DNA from: Treponema sp.
GTDB lineage: Bacteria; Spirochaetota; Spirochaetia; Treponematales; Breznakiellaceae
NCBI GenBank assembly: GCA_031289935.1
Contig: JAITON010000198.1
Span: 1 to 15,101 of the forward strand
Reading direction: 5' to 3'
DNA: 15,101 bases
The notes under the pieces are model-generated. The model was not told where the DNA came from and made no database searches. It saw only the letters and a program-made list of their open reading frames with translations. The position numbers and the translations under genes were made by a program. This document shows, piece by piece, positions 1-7,306 of this stretch. Each line of letters opens with the position of its first letter. Position 1 is the first letter of the stretch.

Positions 1-2
1 AG

Positions 3-98
3 AGAGAAGACCGCCCCCGTTTGGAAGCGGCGGGATGGCGCTTTTTCACGACGGAAGAACTTGAGGCGCGGATAGCGCGGCAAAGCAAGCAGTACTGA
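3..98 (+). CDS. C-terminal end of an unidentified upstream gene (partial)
   Basis: Reading frame 3 is open from the window edge to a TGA at 96-98 and encodes 31 residues ending in RIARQSKQY. The other two forward frames close earlier, at 73-75 and 56-58. The tail is charged and looks helical (TTEELEARIARQ), as expected for the end of a soluble protein. It is too short to assign a family. No T-run terminator follows it, and the 21-bp repeat array begins about 30 bases downstream. Confidence 0.5.
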   Translation, partial: REDRPRLEAAGWRFFTTEELEARIARQSKQY

Positions 99-129
99 GG
101 CGTTACCTGCCATGGGTGAGGCGCGACCC

Positions 130-339
130 GCCCCAGAGCCAACGGGCTCCGCCCCAGAGCCAACGGGCTCCGCCCCAGAGCCAACGGGCTCCGCCTCAGA
201 GCCAACGGGCTCCGCCTCAGAGCCAACGGGCTCCGCCCCAGAGCCAACGGGCTCCGCCTCAGAGCCAACGGGCTCCGCCCCAGAGCCAACGGGCTCCGCC
301 CCAGAGCCAACGGGCTCCGCCCCAGAGCCAGCGGGCCCC
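130..339. repeat. Tandem array of ten 21-bp units, each able to form a hairpin
   Basis: Ten head-to-tail units of exactly 21 bp occupy this stretch. Each contains the inverted repeat GAGCC-AACG-GGCTC, a 5-bp stem with a 4-nt loop. Units 1-9 are identical except that position 4 is C in units 1-3, 6, 8 and 9 but T in units 4, 5 and 7. Unit 10 is diverged (AGCG loop, GGCCC right arm), as often seen at the edge of an array. There are no unique spacers, so it is not CRISPR. Because 21 is a multiple of three, the frame from 112 to 411 stays open and would read A-(P/S)-E-P-T-G-S repeatedly. The only variable base changes Pro to Ser, so there is no sign of selection on a protein. The array lies just upstream of the operon promoter. 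Confidence 0.95.
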
Positions 340-365
340 AAGGGGCGTACCCTTCGCAACGAATC

Positions 366-396
366 ATCGAAAAAAGCATCGAAAAAAGCATCGAAA
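366..396. repeat. Short A-rich 12-bp direct repeat (2.6 copies)
   Basis: ATCGAAAAAAGC occurs twice in a row (366-377, 378-389), followed by a partial third copy (ATCGAAA, 390-396). The A-tracts recur every 12 bp, close to the DNA helical period. They lie about 25-55 bp upstream of the -35 box of the following promoter. This is where an UP-element or a phased, bent A-tract would act on RNA polymerase. The repeat is seen directly; the promoter-stimulating role is inference. Confidence 0.5.
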
Positions 397-421
397 TTTG
401 TAACAAATTGATAAAAAGTAT

Positions 422-450
422 TTGACAAAACATTTTGCTTGTGCTAGAGT
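422..450 (+). promoter_or_regulatory. Sigma-70-type promoter with extended -10, for the chitobiose operon
   Basis: A perfect -35 box TTGACA (422-427) is followed by a 17-bp spacer and the -10 box TAGAGT (445-450). An extended -10 TG sits at 442-443, one base before the hexamer. Transcription should start near 457, giving a leader of about 80 nt before the ATG at 538. The flanks are A/T-rich in an otherwise GC-rich window. It is the only strong promoter seen upstream of the transporter genes. Confidence 0.8.
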
Positions 451-455
451 AAAGG

Positions 456-503
456 AGAGAGGTTGGACTGGTAAGCCCTGACAGGTAAGCGCCCAAGCTC
501 TCT
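456..503 (+). promoter_or_regulatory. Possible 5'-end hairpin in the operon leader
   Basis: AGAGAG (456-461) pairs with CTCTCT (498-503). After a single G/G mismatch, TTGG (463-466) pairs with CCAA (493-496). The result is a 10-bp interrupted stem at the predicted 5' end of the mRNA. The loop contains two copies of GGTAAGC (470-476, 484-490) set 14 bp apart, and GGTAAG recurs at 522-527 around the ribosome site. This could stabilise the mRNA 5' end, or the repeats could be a repressor-binding site. Both roles are inference, and no known riboswitch is recognised. Confidence 0.35.
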
Positions 504-537
504 AAACTATCAAACCTTAAAGGTAAGGAGAAAACGT

Positions 538-1899
538 ATGAAAAAGAGAAGTAGCGTCCTTTTGACGGTACTGATCGCGTTTCTTGCCCTGGCAGTCCTG
601 TTTGTAGGCTGTTCCAAGACGGCAGAAACCACGGGTACCACGGCTCAGGTTGAGCTGCGGGTACTTAATTACACGGACCTGACGGCTGCCAACACAGCTC
701 AGGGTATTCAGATTATCTGGGAGGCCTTCGAAGCGGCCAACCCGGATATCAAGATCGTCCGCGAGGACCTCTACAACGAGGCCTATCACGAGAAGATTGC
801 CGCCTATGCTGCGGCGAATCAGATGCCCGATGTGGTCTACGCCTGGCCTGCCGGCCGGTCCTCGTTCCTCCACAACGAGCACCTGCTCAAGGACCTGTCG
901 TCCCTCCTCCAGAAGGACAATCTGACGGGCGATTACCTCCCCGCGGTCCTTGACGTGTCCCAGCAGGCTGCCGGCTATCTGGCCGTGCTTCCCATGGGGC
1001 TCACTTCCAGCCACGCCATGTACGTGAACCTGGAAGTGCTCGATGCCCTGGGGCTTAAGCCCGCCACCACCTACGAGGAACTCAAGGCCCAGGTGCCTAT
1101 CCTCAAGGCGGCCGGTAAGCAGACCGTGATCATGGACAACGCGAGCGACTGGGTTATGCAGAGCTGCCTCTTTTCCATGGTCGCCGGCCGGTTTGGCGGC
1201 GCGGGCTGGGAACAGAAGATCCTGAACGGAACGGCCAAGTTTACGGACCCCGAGTTTGTGGCGGCCCTGAACTTTATCAAGACCATCTATGATGACGGTG
1301 TTATCGACCGGAATATCTCCCTTTCTTCCGGTTACGGCGATGGTCTGGGGACCTTCTCCACCAACCAGGGCGCTTACTTTATCGACGGCGACTGGCGCAT
1401 GGGGTCCTTCCTCACCGATTCGTCCACCGGACAGGCCCTGATTTCGCCGGACCGGCAGAAGAACTTCCAGATTACCGTATTCCCCGACATCGCGGGCGCC
1501 AAGATCAACAAGTCCACGAGCGTTACCATGGGCACGGGCTACGGCATTGCCGCCTCCGTCCCTGCGGGTTCCGCCAAGGAAGAGGCTGCGTGGCGGCTCA
1601 TTAAGTGGCTTACCGGTTCTACGATTGCGGCCTACCAGGTCCAGACCGGCGCTACCCCGACCCCCGCGAATACGAAGATCGATATCTCCACGCTGACCCT
1701 TGAACCCCTCCAGGTTGCAATGGCTCAGTTGGGGACCCAGTATTCGACCCCGACCTGCGTGTTCGATGCGGCCCTTGACGCTTCCATCGCCACGGTGTGC
1801 AATATCGGGCTCCAGGAAATCGGCCTGGGGAGCAAGGCTCCCTCGGTGGTTGCCCAGGATATCCAGCGCGCCTACGACGCATGGAAAGCCGGCCAGTAG
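538..1899 (+). CDS. ABC transporter sugar-binding lipoprotein (extracellular solute-binding family 1)
   Basis: This 453-residue protein is the substrate-capturing component of a carbohydrate ABC importer, anchored by lipid to the membrane. The N-terminus is a lipoprotein signal: positive MKKRSS, a hydrophobic stretch (residues 7-23), and a spirochaete-style lipobox LFVGC with the lipidated Cys at 25. The mature part has family-1 solute-binding traits: an early strand followed by IQIIWEAFEAANPDIKI, then DVVYAW, and late SAKEEAAWRLIKWLTG. The length is typical of the family. The start is fixed by AAGGAG at 525-530, seven bases before ATG. It is the first gene after the promoter and sits directly before two permeases and a chitobiose phosphorylase, so the ligand is inferred to be GlcNAc2 or a short chito-oligosaccharide. 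The family call is firm; the ligand rests on context only. Confidence 0.92.
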   Translation: MKKRSSVLLTVLIAFLALAVLFVGCSKTAETTGTTAQVELRVLNYTDLTAANTAQGIQIIWEAFEAANPDIKIVREDLYNEAYHEKIAAYAAANQMPDVVYAWPAGRSSFLHNEHLLKDLSSLLQKDNLTGDYLPAVLDVSQQAAGYLAVLPMGLTSSHAMYVNLEVLDALGLKPATTYEELKAQVPILKAAGKQTVIMDNASDWVMQSCLFSMVAGRFGGAGWEQKILNGTAKFTDPEFVAALNFIKTIYDDGVIDRNISLSSGYGDGLGTFSTNQGAYFIDGDWRMGSFLTDSSTGQALISPDRQKNFQITVFPDIAGAKINKSTSVTMGTGYGIAASVPAGSAKEEAAWRLIKWLTGSTIAAYQVQTGATPTPANTKIDISTLTLEPLQVAMAQLGTQYSTPTCVFDAALDASIATVCNIGLQEIGLGSKAPSVVAQDIQRAYDAWKAGQ

Positions 1900-1912
1900 C
1901 CTGAATTCGTTC

Positions 1913-1948
1913 AAGAGGCTGTCTGAAGGTTCAGGCAGCCTCTTTTTT
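1913..1948 (+). terminator. Intrinsic terminator between the binding protein and the permeases
   Basis: The left arm AAGAGGCTG-T-CTGA and right arm TCAG-G-CAGCCTCTT form a 14-bp stem with one internal T-G wobble and the 4-nt loop AGGT. The right arm runs into six T residues (1943-1948). This is a textbook rho-independent structure inside the operon. It is likely a partial terminator, so that the binding protein is made in excess over the membrane permeases, as in many binding-protein transport operons. The structure is read directly; the partial readthrough is inferred because no separate permease promoter is evident. Confidence 0.88.
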
Positions 1949-1976
1949 GTGCAATGGTATAAAGAAGGAGTGTCCC

Positions 1977-2900
1977 TTGAAAGATCTGACCACTAAAAAA
2001 GATCTGACCACTAAAGCGGAAGAGCGGGGAGCCTATCTCCTGTTGTCTCTTCCGGCAGTTCTTATCTATCTTTTCGTCGTAGCCTTCCCTATGGTGTTCT
2101 CGCTGATACTGAGCTTGAGCAACTACCGGGGCGGCCAGATCTTCGGCAATCCGAATATCAGGCTGGTGGGGTTCCAGAGCTATATCGAGATTTTTACGGC
2201 CCCCAACTCCTATTTCTGGGTGGCCTTGAAAAACAACATGTATATCGTGCTCATGTCCGTGTTCGGGCAGATACCCCTGGGTTTTGCCCTGGCCTATATC
2301 CTCTCCCGTAAGCTGGTTAAGGGCGCCGATTTTTTCCAGACCGTCATCTACCTGCCCAATGTCATCTCGGCGGTCATCATTGGTATCCTGATGAAGAACT
2401 TTTTTCTGAATTCCAGCAGTGTCTGGATGCAGATTGTCCATATTTTTAATCCCGCCGCGGAGTTTACCCTGAACCAGCATCCTATGACGCCGGTACTCAT
2501 CGTAATGCTCTGGATGTACACCGGTACCTACGTGATTATTTTCCTGGCTAATATCCAGCGTATCGACGTGGCCATTATAGAAGCCGCCAAGATTGACGGC
2601 GCCAGCGAATGGCAGGTCCTGCGCCATATCATATTCCCGGCCCTGTCGGGGGTCCTGGTAACCAGCGCTATCCTGGCGATTTCCGGCTCCCTCAAATCCT
2701 TCGACCTCCTCTACGCCATGACCGGCGGAGGTCCGGCGAACCGTACCAGTGTACTTTCGCTCTATATGTACATGGTGGCCTTCCGGGGTGCGCCGAATTA
2801 CCCGCTGGCCAACGCCATTTCCACGGTTATGGTGGTCATCAGTTTTGGCCTGATTGGTATTACCATGATGGTTGAAAAGCGCTTTGGAGGGAGAGAATAA
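1977..2900 (+). CDS. ABC sugar permease, MalF/UgpA type (binding-protein-dependent transport inner membrane component)
   Basis: This 307-residue inner-membrane permease forms one half of the translocation pore. The chosen start is TTG at 1977: AAGGAG (1965-1970) lies six bases upstream, whereas the earlier in-frame TTG at 1947 falls inside the terminator T-run. Hydrophobic helices are visible near residues 20-46, 86-109, 123-140, 172-191, 223-240 and 281-300. The EAA loop that docks the ATPase is at about 202-210 (EAAKIDGAS), followed by the usual FP (IIFPAL). The extreme N-terminus contains the hexapeptide KDLTTK twice, from a perfect 18-bp DNA duplication. The gene follows the terminator and overlaps the second permease by one base (TAATG), so the two are translationally coupled. 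No ATPase is encoded beside it, so a shared MsiK/MalK-like protein is expected. Confidence 0.93.
   Translation: MKDLTTKKDLTTKAEERGAYLLLSLPAVLIYLFVVAFPMVFSLILSLSNYRGGQIFGNPNIRLVGFQSYIEIFTAPNSYFWVALKNNMYIVLMSVFGQIPLGFALAYILSRKLVKGADFFQTVIYLPNVISAVIIGILMKNFFLNSSSVWMQIVHIFNPAAEFTLNQHPMTPVLIVMLWMYTGTYVIIFLANIQRIDVAIIEAAKIDGASEWQVLRHIIFPALSGVLVTSAILAISGSLKSFDLLYAMTGGGPANRTSVLSLYMYMVAFRGAPNYPLANAISTVMVVISFGLIGITMMVEKRFGGRE
1980..2015 (+). repeat. Perfect 18-bp tandem duplication inside the permease N-terminus
   Basis: AAAGATCTGACCACTAAA occurs twice with no change (1980-1997 and 1998-2015), directly after the TTG start codon. It adds six residues (KDLTTK) in frame to the cytoplasmic N-terminal tail. 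Complete identity suggests a recent slippage or duplication event. Confidence 0.95.
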
Positions 2901-3742
2901 TGGCGGACATAAGAAAAGGGGCCCTCGGGGCCAAAATAGTGATTTATATCGTGATGGGCGTCTTTGCCGTGATGGCCATCTATCCTATCTTCTGGTTGAT
3001 TATCCAGTCCTTCAAGACCACCCAGGAGTATATCACGAACAGCAAACTGGCCATGCCCAAGCTCTGGTTCTTTGGGAACTATCCCTACGCCTGGACCATG
3101 GCCAAGCTGGGAACCATGATGCTGAACAGTATCTTCTACACGGTAATTACCGTGCTGGGCGTGATTATCCTGGGGTCCATGGCGGGTTTTGCCTTTGCGA
3201 AGATCCCTTCCAAGGCCACCCCGGTTCTCCACGGTATGTTTATTATCGGGATACTTCTAACCCTGCAATCCATCATGGTACCCCTCTTTTTGATGATGAA
3301 CGCCGTGGGCCTTTACGATACCCGTCTCGGGGTGCTGATTCCTTACATCGGCCTGGGGCTTCCCATGGCGATTTACCTGGCCACGGACTTTATCAAGAGT
3401 ATTCCCCTGGCCCTGGTTGAGTCGGCCCGGATCGACGGGGCCAAGTACCTGCAAATTTTCGCCAGGATCATCTTCCCCATGATCCTTCCCGTGGCCATGA
3501 CTATCGGTATCCTCACTTTCTCGGGTACCTGGAATGAGTTTATGATGATCAATGTCCTGACCTCCAACGACGCCATTAAGTCTCTGCCGGTGGGGATCAA
3601 TAAATTCGCGGGCCAGCTTGCCACGGACTACGGTAAACAGTTCTCCGCCCTGGTCATCGGTATGCTCCCCATGGTGATCTTCTACATGGTCTTCCGCAAG
3701 CAGATTACCAAGGGCGTCGCGGCAGGGGCAGTCAAGGGCTAG
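2900..3742 (+). CDS. ABC sugar permease, MalG/UgpE type
   Basis: This 280-residue protein is the second pore subunit of the same importer. The N-terminal helix (about 12-36) contains the MAIYPIFWLIIQSFK pattern common in MalG-like permeases. Further helices lie near 72-97, 110-133, 143-161, 187-208 and 244-264. The EAA loop is at about 174-182 (ESARIDGAK) followed by IIFP, and the protein ends in a short positive tail (KQITKGVAAGAVKG). The ATG overlaps the preceding stop in TAATG, and GGAGGG lies nine to fourteen bases upstream inside the first permease gene. Together with the upstream genes it makes a CUT1-type sugar importer lacking its own ATPase. The family call is secure; specificity is inferred from the phosphorylase that follows. 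Confidence 0.94.
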   Translation: MADIRKGALGAKIVIYIVMGVFAVMAIYPIFWLIIQSFKTTQEYITNSKLAMPKLWFFGNYPYAWTMAKLGTMMLNSIFYTVITVLGVIILGSMAGFAFAKIPSKATPVLHGMFIIGILLTLQSIMVPLFLMMNAVGLYDTRLGVLIPYIGLGLPMAIYLATDFIKSIPLALVESARIDGAKYLQIFARIIFPMILPVAMTIGILTFSGTWNEFMMINVLTSNDAIKSLPVGINKFAGQLATDYGKQFSALVIGMLPMVIFYMVFRKQITKGVAAGAVKG

Positions 3743-3751
3743 GGAAGATAT

Positions 3752-6160
3752 ATGCGCTACGGACATTTTGACAACGAGCACCGCGAATACGTGATCGACC
3801 GGGTGGATTTGCCGGTTTCCTGGACCAACTACATTGGCGTCCGGAACATGTGCGGTGTGCTGAACCATACGGCCGGGGGCTATGTGTTTTACCAGTCCCC
3901 GGAGCACCACCGCATCACCCGGTTCAGGCCCAACGGGGTGCCTATGGACCGGCCCGGCCACTACGTCTATATTCGGGACGACGATACCGGGGAGTACTGG
4001 ACCGTATCCTGGCAGCCCGTGGGTAAGCCCCTCGACAAGGCTGCATACACCTGCCGCCATGGGCTTTCCTACAGCAAGTACCAGTGCGAGTATCAGGGAA
4101 TCAAGGCCGAGCAGACCCTGTTTATTCCTATCGAAGACCCGGTGGAGCTCTGGGATATTGCGTTGAAAAATGATTCGGGGCGGAAGCGCCATTTGAGTGT
4201 TTTTTCCTACTGCGAGTTTTCCTTCCACGAGATCCGTATCGACAACCAGAACTTCCAGATGAGCCTCTACTGTGCGGGTTCCTCCTTTGAGGACGGCGTC
4301 ATCGTGATGGACCCTTTTTACGAGCCTGCGGGCTATCAGTTTTTTACCGCCAGCGAGACGCAGGGCCCCAACGAGGCCGATGCGGGCTACGATTGTCTGC
4401 GGGATACCTTTATCGGGCCCTACCGGACCGAAGCCAACCCTGTTGCCGTGGAAAAGGGCCGTTGCTCTGGGTCGGGTGAATTGGGAGGGAACCACTGCGG
4501 CGGCCTCCACCGGAAGATCAGCCTGGAACCCGGTGCGGACGCCCGTATCGTCTTTATGCTGGGCGAGGGAGACCGGGCTGAAGGTAAGCGTTTCAGGACA
4601 CGATACAGCGATTTTAAGGCTGTGGATGCCGCCTTTGCCGCATTAGGCGGCTTCTGGGATGACAAGCTGGGGAAATTACAGGTCAAGACCCCCCACGAGG
4701 GGATGAATACTATGGTCAATATCTGGACCCTTTACCAGAGCGAGATCAACATCATGTTCTCCCGCTTTGCTTCCTTTATTGAGGTTGGGGGCCGTACGGG
4801 TCTGGGTTACCGGGACACGGCCCAGGACGCTATGTGCGTGCCCCATTCTAACCCCGAAAAGTGCCGCAGCCGCATTACAGAGCTCCTTCGGGGGCTTACC
4901 AGCCAGGGCTACGGGCTGCACCTTTTCGAGCCGGTTTGGTTCGAAGACAAAAAAGAGGACCATTTCAAGTCTCCTACCGTGGCGCCCACAGACAAGAGCC
5001 AAATGATCCACGGCCTCAAGGACGCCTGCGCCGATGACGCGCTCTGGCTCGTAACGGCCATTGTCGAGTATATCCGCGAAACCGGTGATTTCGGCTTTGT
5101 GGACGAGGTCTATACTTATGCTGATGGCGGCCAAGGCACGGTTTGGGAGCACATGACCCGGATTCTGGACTTTTCCGCCGGACAGGTGGGGGCCAACGGC
5201 ATCTGTAAGGGGCTCCGGGCCGACTGGAACGACTGCCTCAATCTGGGGGGTGGTGAAAGCGCCATGGTCTCCTTCCTCCACCATTGGGCGCTGACCCATT
5301 TTGTCGCTCTGGCACGGCATCTGGGCCGCAAAGCCGAGGCCGATACGTATGAAGCGATGGCGGCCAAGGTACGGACGGTCTGCGAGCAAGTACTCTGGAA
5401 CGGCTCCTGGTACACCCGGGGCATCACGGCATCGGGCCGGAAGATCGGCACCCCGGAATCCACGGAGGGCAAAGTCTTCATGGAGTCCAACACCTGGGCG
5501 GTGCTCTCCCTGGCCGCCCCACAGGAACACGCCCAGGCAGCCATGGATGCCGTGGACCAGTACCTGTACACCGAATACGGCCTCATGCTTAATGCGCCGT
5601 CCTACACCAAAATTGATGATGAAATTGGCTTTGCCACCCGGGTCTATCCCGGGGTCAAGGAAAACGGGGCTATCTTCAGCCACCCGAACCCTTGGGCTTG
5701 GTGCGCCGAGGCAATCCTGGGCCGGGGAGACCGGGCCATGAAGTTCTACGACTCCCTCTGTCCCTACAACCAGAACGACAAGATCGAAATTCGGGAGAGC
5801 GAACCTTATTCGACCTGTCAGTTTGTCATGGGGAAAGATCATACCGCCTTTGGCCGGGCCCGGCACCCCTTTATGACCGGTTCCGGCGGCTGGAGCTATT
5901 TTGCCGCCACCCGCTATATGCTGGGTATCCGCCCGGACTTCGACGCGCTGGTCATCGACCCCTGTATCCCGCCGGACTGGAAGGGCTTTACGGCAAGGCG
6001 GGTCTGGCGGGGCGCTGCCTATGAAATTGAACTGGACAATGCCCTGGGTGTCAGCAAGGGCGTCAAGGTCCTGTACCTGAACGGCAGCCCGGTGTCCAGC
6101 GCCAGCGTCCCCGCACAGAAGCCGGGAACCGTCAGCAAGGTCCGTGTGGTCATGGGCTGA
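3752..6160 (+). CDS. chbP: N,N'-diacetylchitobiose phosphorylase (glycoside hydrolase family 94)
   Basis: This 802-residue cytoplasmic enzyme is inferred to split GlcNAc2 with inorganic phosphate into GlcNAc-1-phosphate and GlcNAc, saving one ATP per disaccharide. The length matches the family (about 800). In order it has the N-terminal beta-sandwich (from MRYGHFDNEHREYVI), a helical linker, an (alpha/alpha)6 barrel from about residue 320, and a C-terminal beta domain ending in VVMG. The barrel carries the active-site segment GLRADWNDCLNLGGG. Asp494, after Trp-Asn, aligns with the general acid of known members. The blocks FASFIEVGGRTGLGYRDTAQD, LHLFEPVWFE, SPTVAPT and GGGESAMVSF, plus DNQNFQMSLY, resemble the Vibrio chitobiose enzyme as I recall it more than cellobiose phosphorylases. 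The start follows the permease stop by 9 bases with a modest AGGGAAGA site. GH94 membership is certain; chitobiose specificity is strong but not tested. Confidence 0.9.
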   Translation: MRYGHFDNEHREYVIDRVDLPVSWTNYIGVRNMCGVLNHTAGGYVFYQSPEHHRITRFRPNGVPMDRPGHYVYIRDDDTGEYWTVSWQPVGKPLDKAAYTCRHGLSYSKYQCEYQGIKAEQTLFIPIEDPVELWDIALKNDSGRKRHLSVFSYCEFSFHEIRIDNQNFQMSLYCAGSSFEDGVIVMDPFYEPAGYQFFTASETQGPNEADAGYDCLRDTFIGPYRTEANPVAVEKGRCSGSGELGGNHCGGLHRKISLEPGADARIVFMLGEGDRAEGKRFRTRYSDFKAVDAAFAALGGFWDDKLGKLQVKTPHEGMNTMVNIWTLYQSEINIMFSRFASFIEVGGRTGLGYRDTAQDAMCVPHSNPEKCRSRITELLRGLTSQGYGLHLFEPVWFEDKKEDHFKSPTVAPTDKSQMIHGLKDACADDALWLVTAIVEYIRETGDFGFVDEVYTYADGGQGTVWEHMTRILDFSAGQVGANGICKGLRADWNDCLNLGGGESAMVSFLHHWALTHFVALARHLGRKAEADTYEAMAAKVRTVCEQVLWNGSWYTRGITASGRKIGTPESTEGKVFMESNTWAVLSLAAPQEHAQAAMDAVDQYLYTEYGLMLNAPSYTKIDDEIGFATRVYPGVKENGAIFSHPNPWAWCAEAILGRGDRAMKFYDSLCPYNQNDKIEIRESEPYSTCQFVMGKDHTAFGRARHPFMTGSGGWSYFAATRYMLGIRPDFDALVIDPCIPPDWKGFTARRVWRGAAYEIELDNALGVSKGVKVLYLNGSPVSSASVPAQKPGTVSKVRVVMG

Positions 6161-6164
6161 CCCG

Positions 6165-7304
6165 ATGAACCTGAGCCGGAAGATCCTCGCCGAACTGGAA
6201 ACCCCCTGTATTATCATTGATGTGGAGCAGGTCCGGCGCAATATTGCCGCCATGCAGCGGGCCGCCGACGAGGCCCATTGCCGGCTGCGGCCCCATATCA
6301 AAACCCATAAGACAGCCTTCTTCGCCCGGATGCAGGCGGAGGCCGGGGCTGCGGGTATTACCTGCGCCAAGGTCAGCGAGGCCGAGGTCATGGCCGCCGG
6401 GGGCCTGGACGACATCTTCATCGCCTACCCCCTGGTGGGGGCCTTCCGTATCAGGCGGGCCCTGGTTTTGGTGTCCAAGCTCAAGCGGCTGATCCTGGCA
6501 GTAGACAGCCTTGCCGGGGCCCAAGCCCTGAGCGAGGCAGCCCGGGAAGCCGGGCTGTGGTTGGAAGTGCGGCTGGAAATCGATACCGGGAAGCGCCGTA
6601 CGGGTGTACCCCTGGAAGCGGCGGCGGGCCTGGCTGAGGCCGTTGCCAAGCTGCCGGGTCTGGAACTGACCGGTATCTACACGTTTAAGGGCCTCCTGTA
6701 CCGGGGCGCCGGCGTCAGCGATCATGAACTGGCCGCCCGTGAGGAGGCTGAACTCCTTGAGCAAATTGCCCAGGAGATTCGGCGCCGGGGAGTGAACATT
6801 CGGGATATCAGCGGTGGATCAACCCCTACAGCCCTGGCCTTGGCGCGGATCGGCAAAGTCAATGAGATACGGCCCGGCACCTATATTTTCAACGATATCA
6901 TGACGGTGCAAGAGGGGGCGGCACGGGTGGAGGATATGGCGGTACGCTACGCCGCTACCGTGGTAAGCTGCCCCCGGCCAGATTACGCGGTGATCGACGG
7001 CGGGACCAAATGCTTTCCCACGGATACGCCTCTCAACACGTTGCCGGGGAACTATCCCGGCTATGCTCTTGTGGAAGACCCGGTTTCATTCGAAACCGCA
7101 GATCACCTGCGGCTTGACCGTATGAACGAGGAACACGGTATTATTCGTTCGACCAGCGGCCTCACGGGCCTTTCTGTGGGGCAGGTCATTACGCTGGTTC
7201 CCATCCACGTTTGCACGGCGATCAATATGCAGAACAGCGTGTATTTGCTGGAAAAGGGCGCGGTCCGGCGGCAGGTGGTCGAGGCCCGGGGGATGCTGGT
7301 TTAA
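6165..7304 (+). CDS. Metal-dependent PLP enzyme, D-threonine aldolase / D-serine dehydratase-like (alanine racemase N-terminal fold)
   Basis: This 379-residue fold-type III PLP enzyme probably acts on a D-hydroxyamino acid such as D-serine or D-threonine, by dehydration or retro-aldol cleavage. RPHIKTHKT (residues 42-50) is the PLP site, with the Schiff-base Lys46. A glycine-rich phosphate-binding loop, SGGSTPT, follows in the second half of the barrel. His348 and Cys350 in PIHVC form the H-x-C metal-binding pair of eukaryotic-type D-serine dehydratases and D-threonine aldolases. The ATG at 6165, four bases after the phosphorylase stop, is preferred over an in-frame GTG at 6144 inside chbP. 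No clear ribosome site is visible, so coupling to chbP translation is likely. The deacylase and RidA genes downstream favour the dehydratase reaction. Family is certain; the exact substrate and reaction are open. Confidence 0.85.
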   Translation: MNLSRKILAELETPCIIIDVEQVRRNIAAMQRAADEAHCRLRPHIKTHKTAFFARMQAEAGAAGITCAKVSEAEVMAAGGLDDIFIAYPLVGAFRIRRALVLVSKLKRLILAVDSLAGAQALSEAAREAGLWLEVRLEIDTGKRRTGVPLEAAAGLAEAVAKLPGLELTGIYTFKGLLYRGAGVSDHELAAREEAELLEQIAQEIRRRGVNIRDISGGSTPTALALARIGKVNEIRPGTYIFNDIMTVQEGAARVEDMAVRYAATVVSCPRPDYAVIDGGTKCFPTDTPLNTLPGNYPGYALVEDPVSFETADHLRLDRMNEEHGIIRSTSGLTGLSVGQVITLVPIHVCTAINMQNSVYLLEKGAVRRQVVEARGMLV

Positions 7305-7306
7305 TT

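Noticed and set aside
130..339. CRISPR array
   Set aside because: Units are contiguous with no unique spacers and no cas genes nearby.
112..411. Possible 99-residue repeat protein (A-P/S-E-P-T-G-S repeats with a Lys-rich tail)
   Set aside because: Weak ribosome site (only GAGG 11 bases upstream), open mainly because the unit is 21 bp, the variable base is non-synonymous, and the frame ends just before the promoter. Kept as a repeat only.
517..1914. Long open frame on the minus strand (465 residues) antisense to the binding protein
   Set aside because: Same shadow effect; the + strand has a signal peptide, ribosome site and a recognised family.
3257..4510. Long open frame on the minus strand across the second permease and chbP
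   Set aside because: Spans two well-supported + strand genes and shows no protein-like motifs.
3752..6160. Cellobiose phosphorylase as the identity of the GH94 enzyme
   Set aside because: The blocks around DNQNFQMSLY, SPTVAPT and GGGESAMVSF fit the chitobiose type better, and cellobiose-type enzymes lack the KSPTVAPT segment as I recall them. A phylogenetic tree would settle this.
4676..6421. Long open frame on the minus strand (581 residues) antisense to chbP
   Set aside because: GC-rich codon positions keep the opposite strand open. The translation is rich in His, Gly and Arg with no family motif, while the + strand encodes a complete GH94 enzyme.
7211..7306. N-terminal extension of the deacylase from an upstream start
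   Set aside because: Lies wholly inside the preceding PLP-enzyme gene; the family starts at MAILIRSGRVYDGSG, from ATG 7307.
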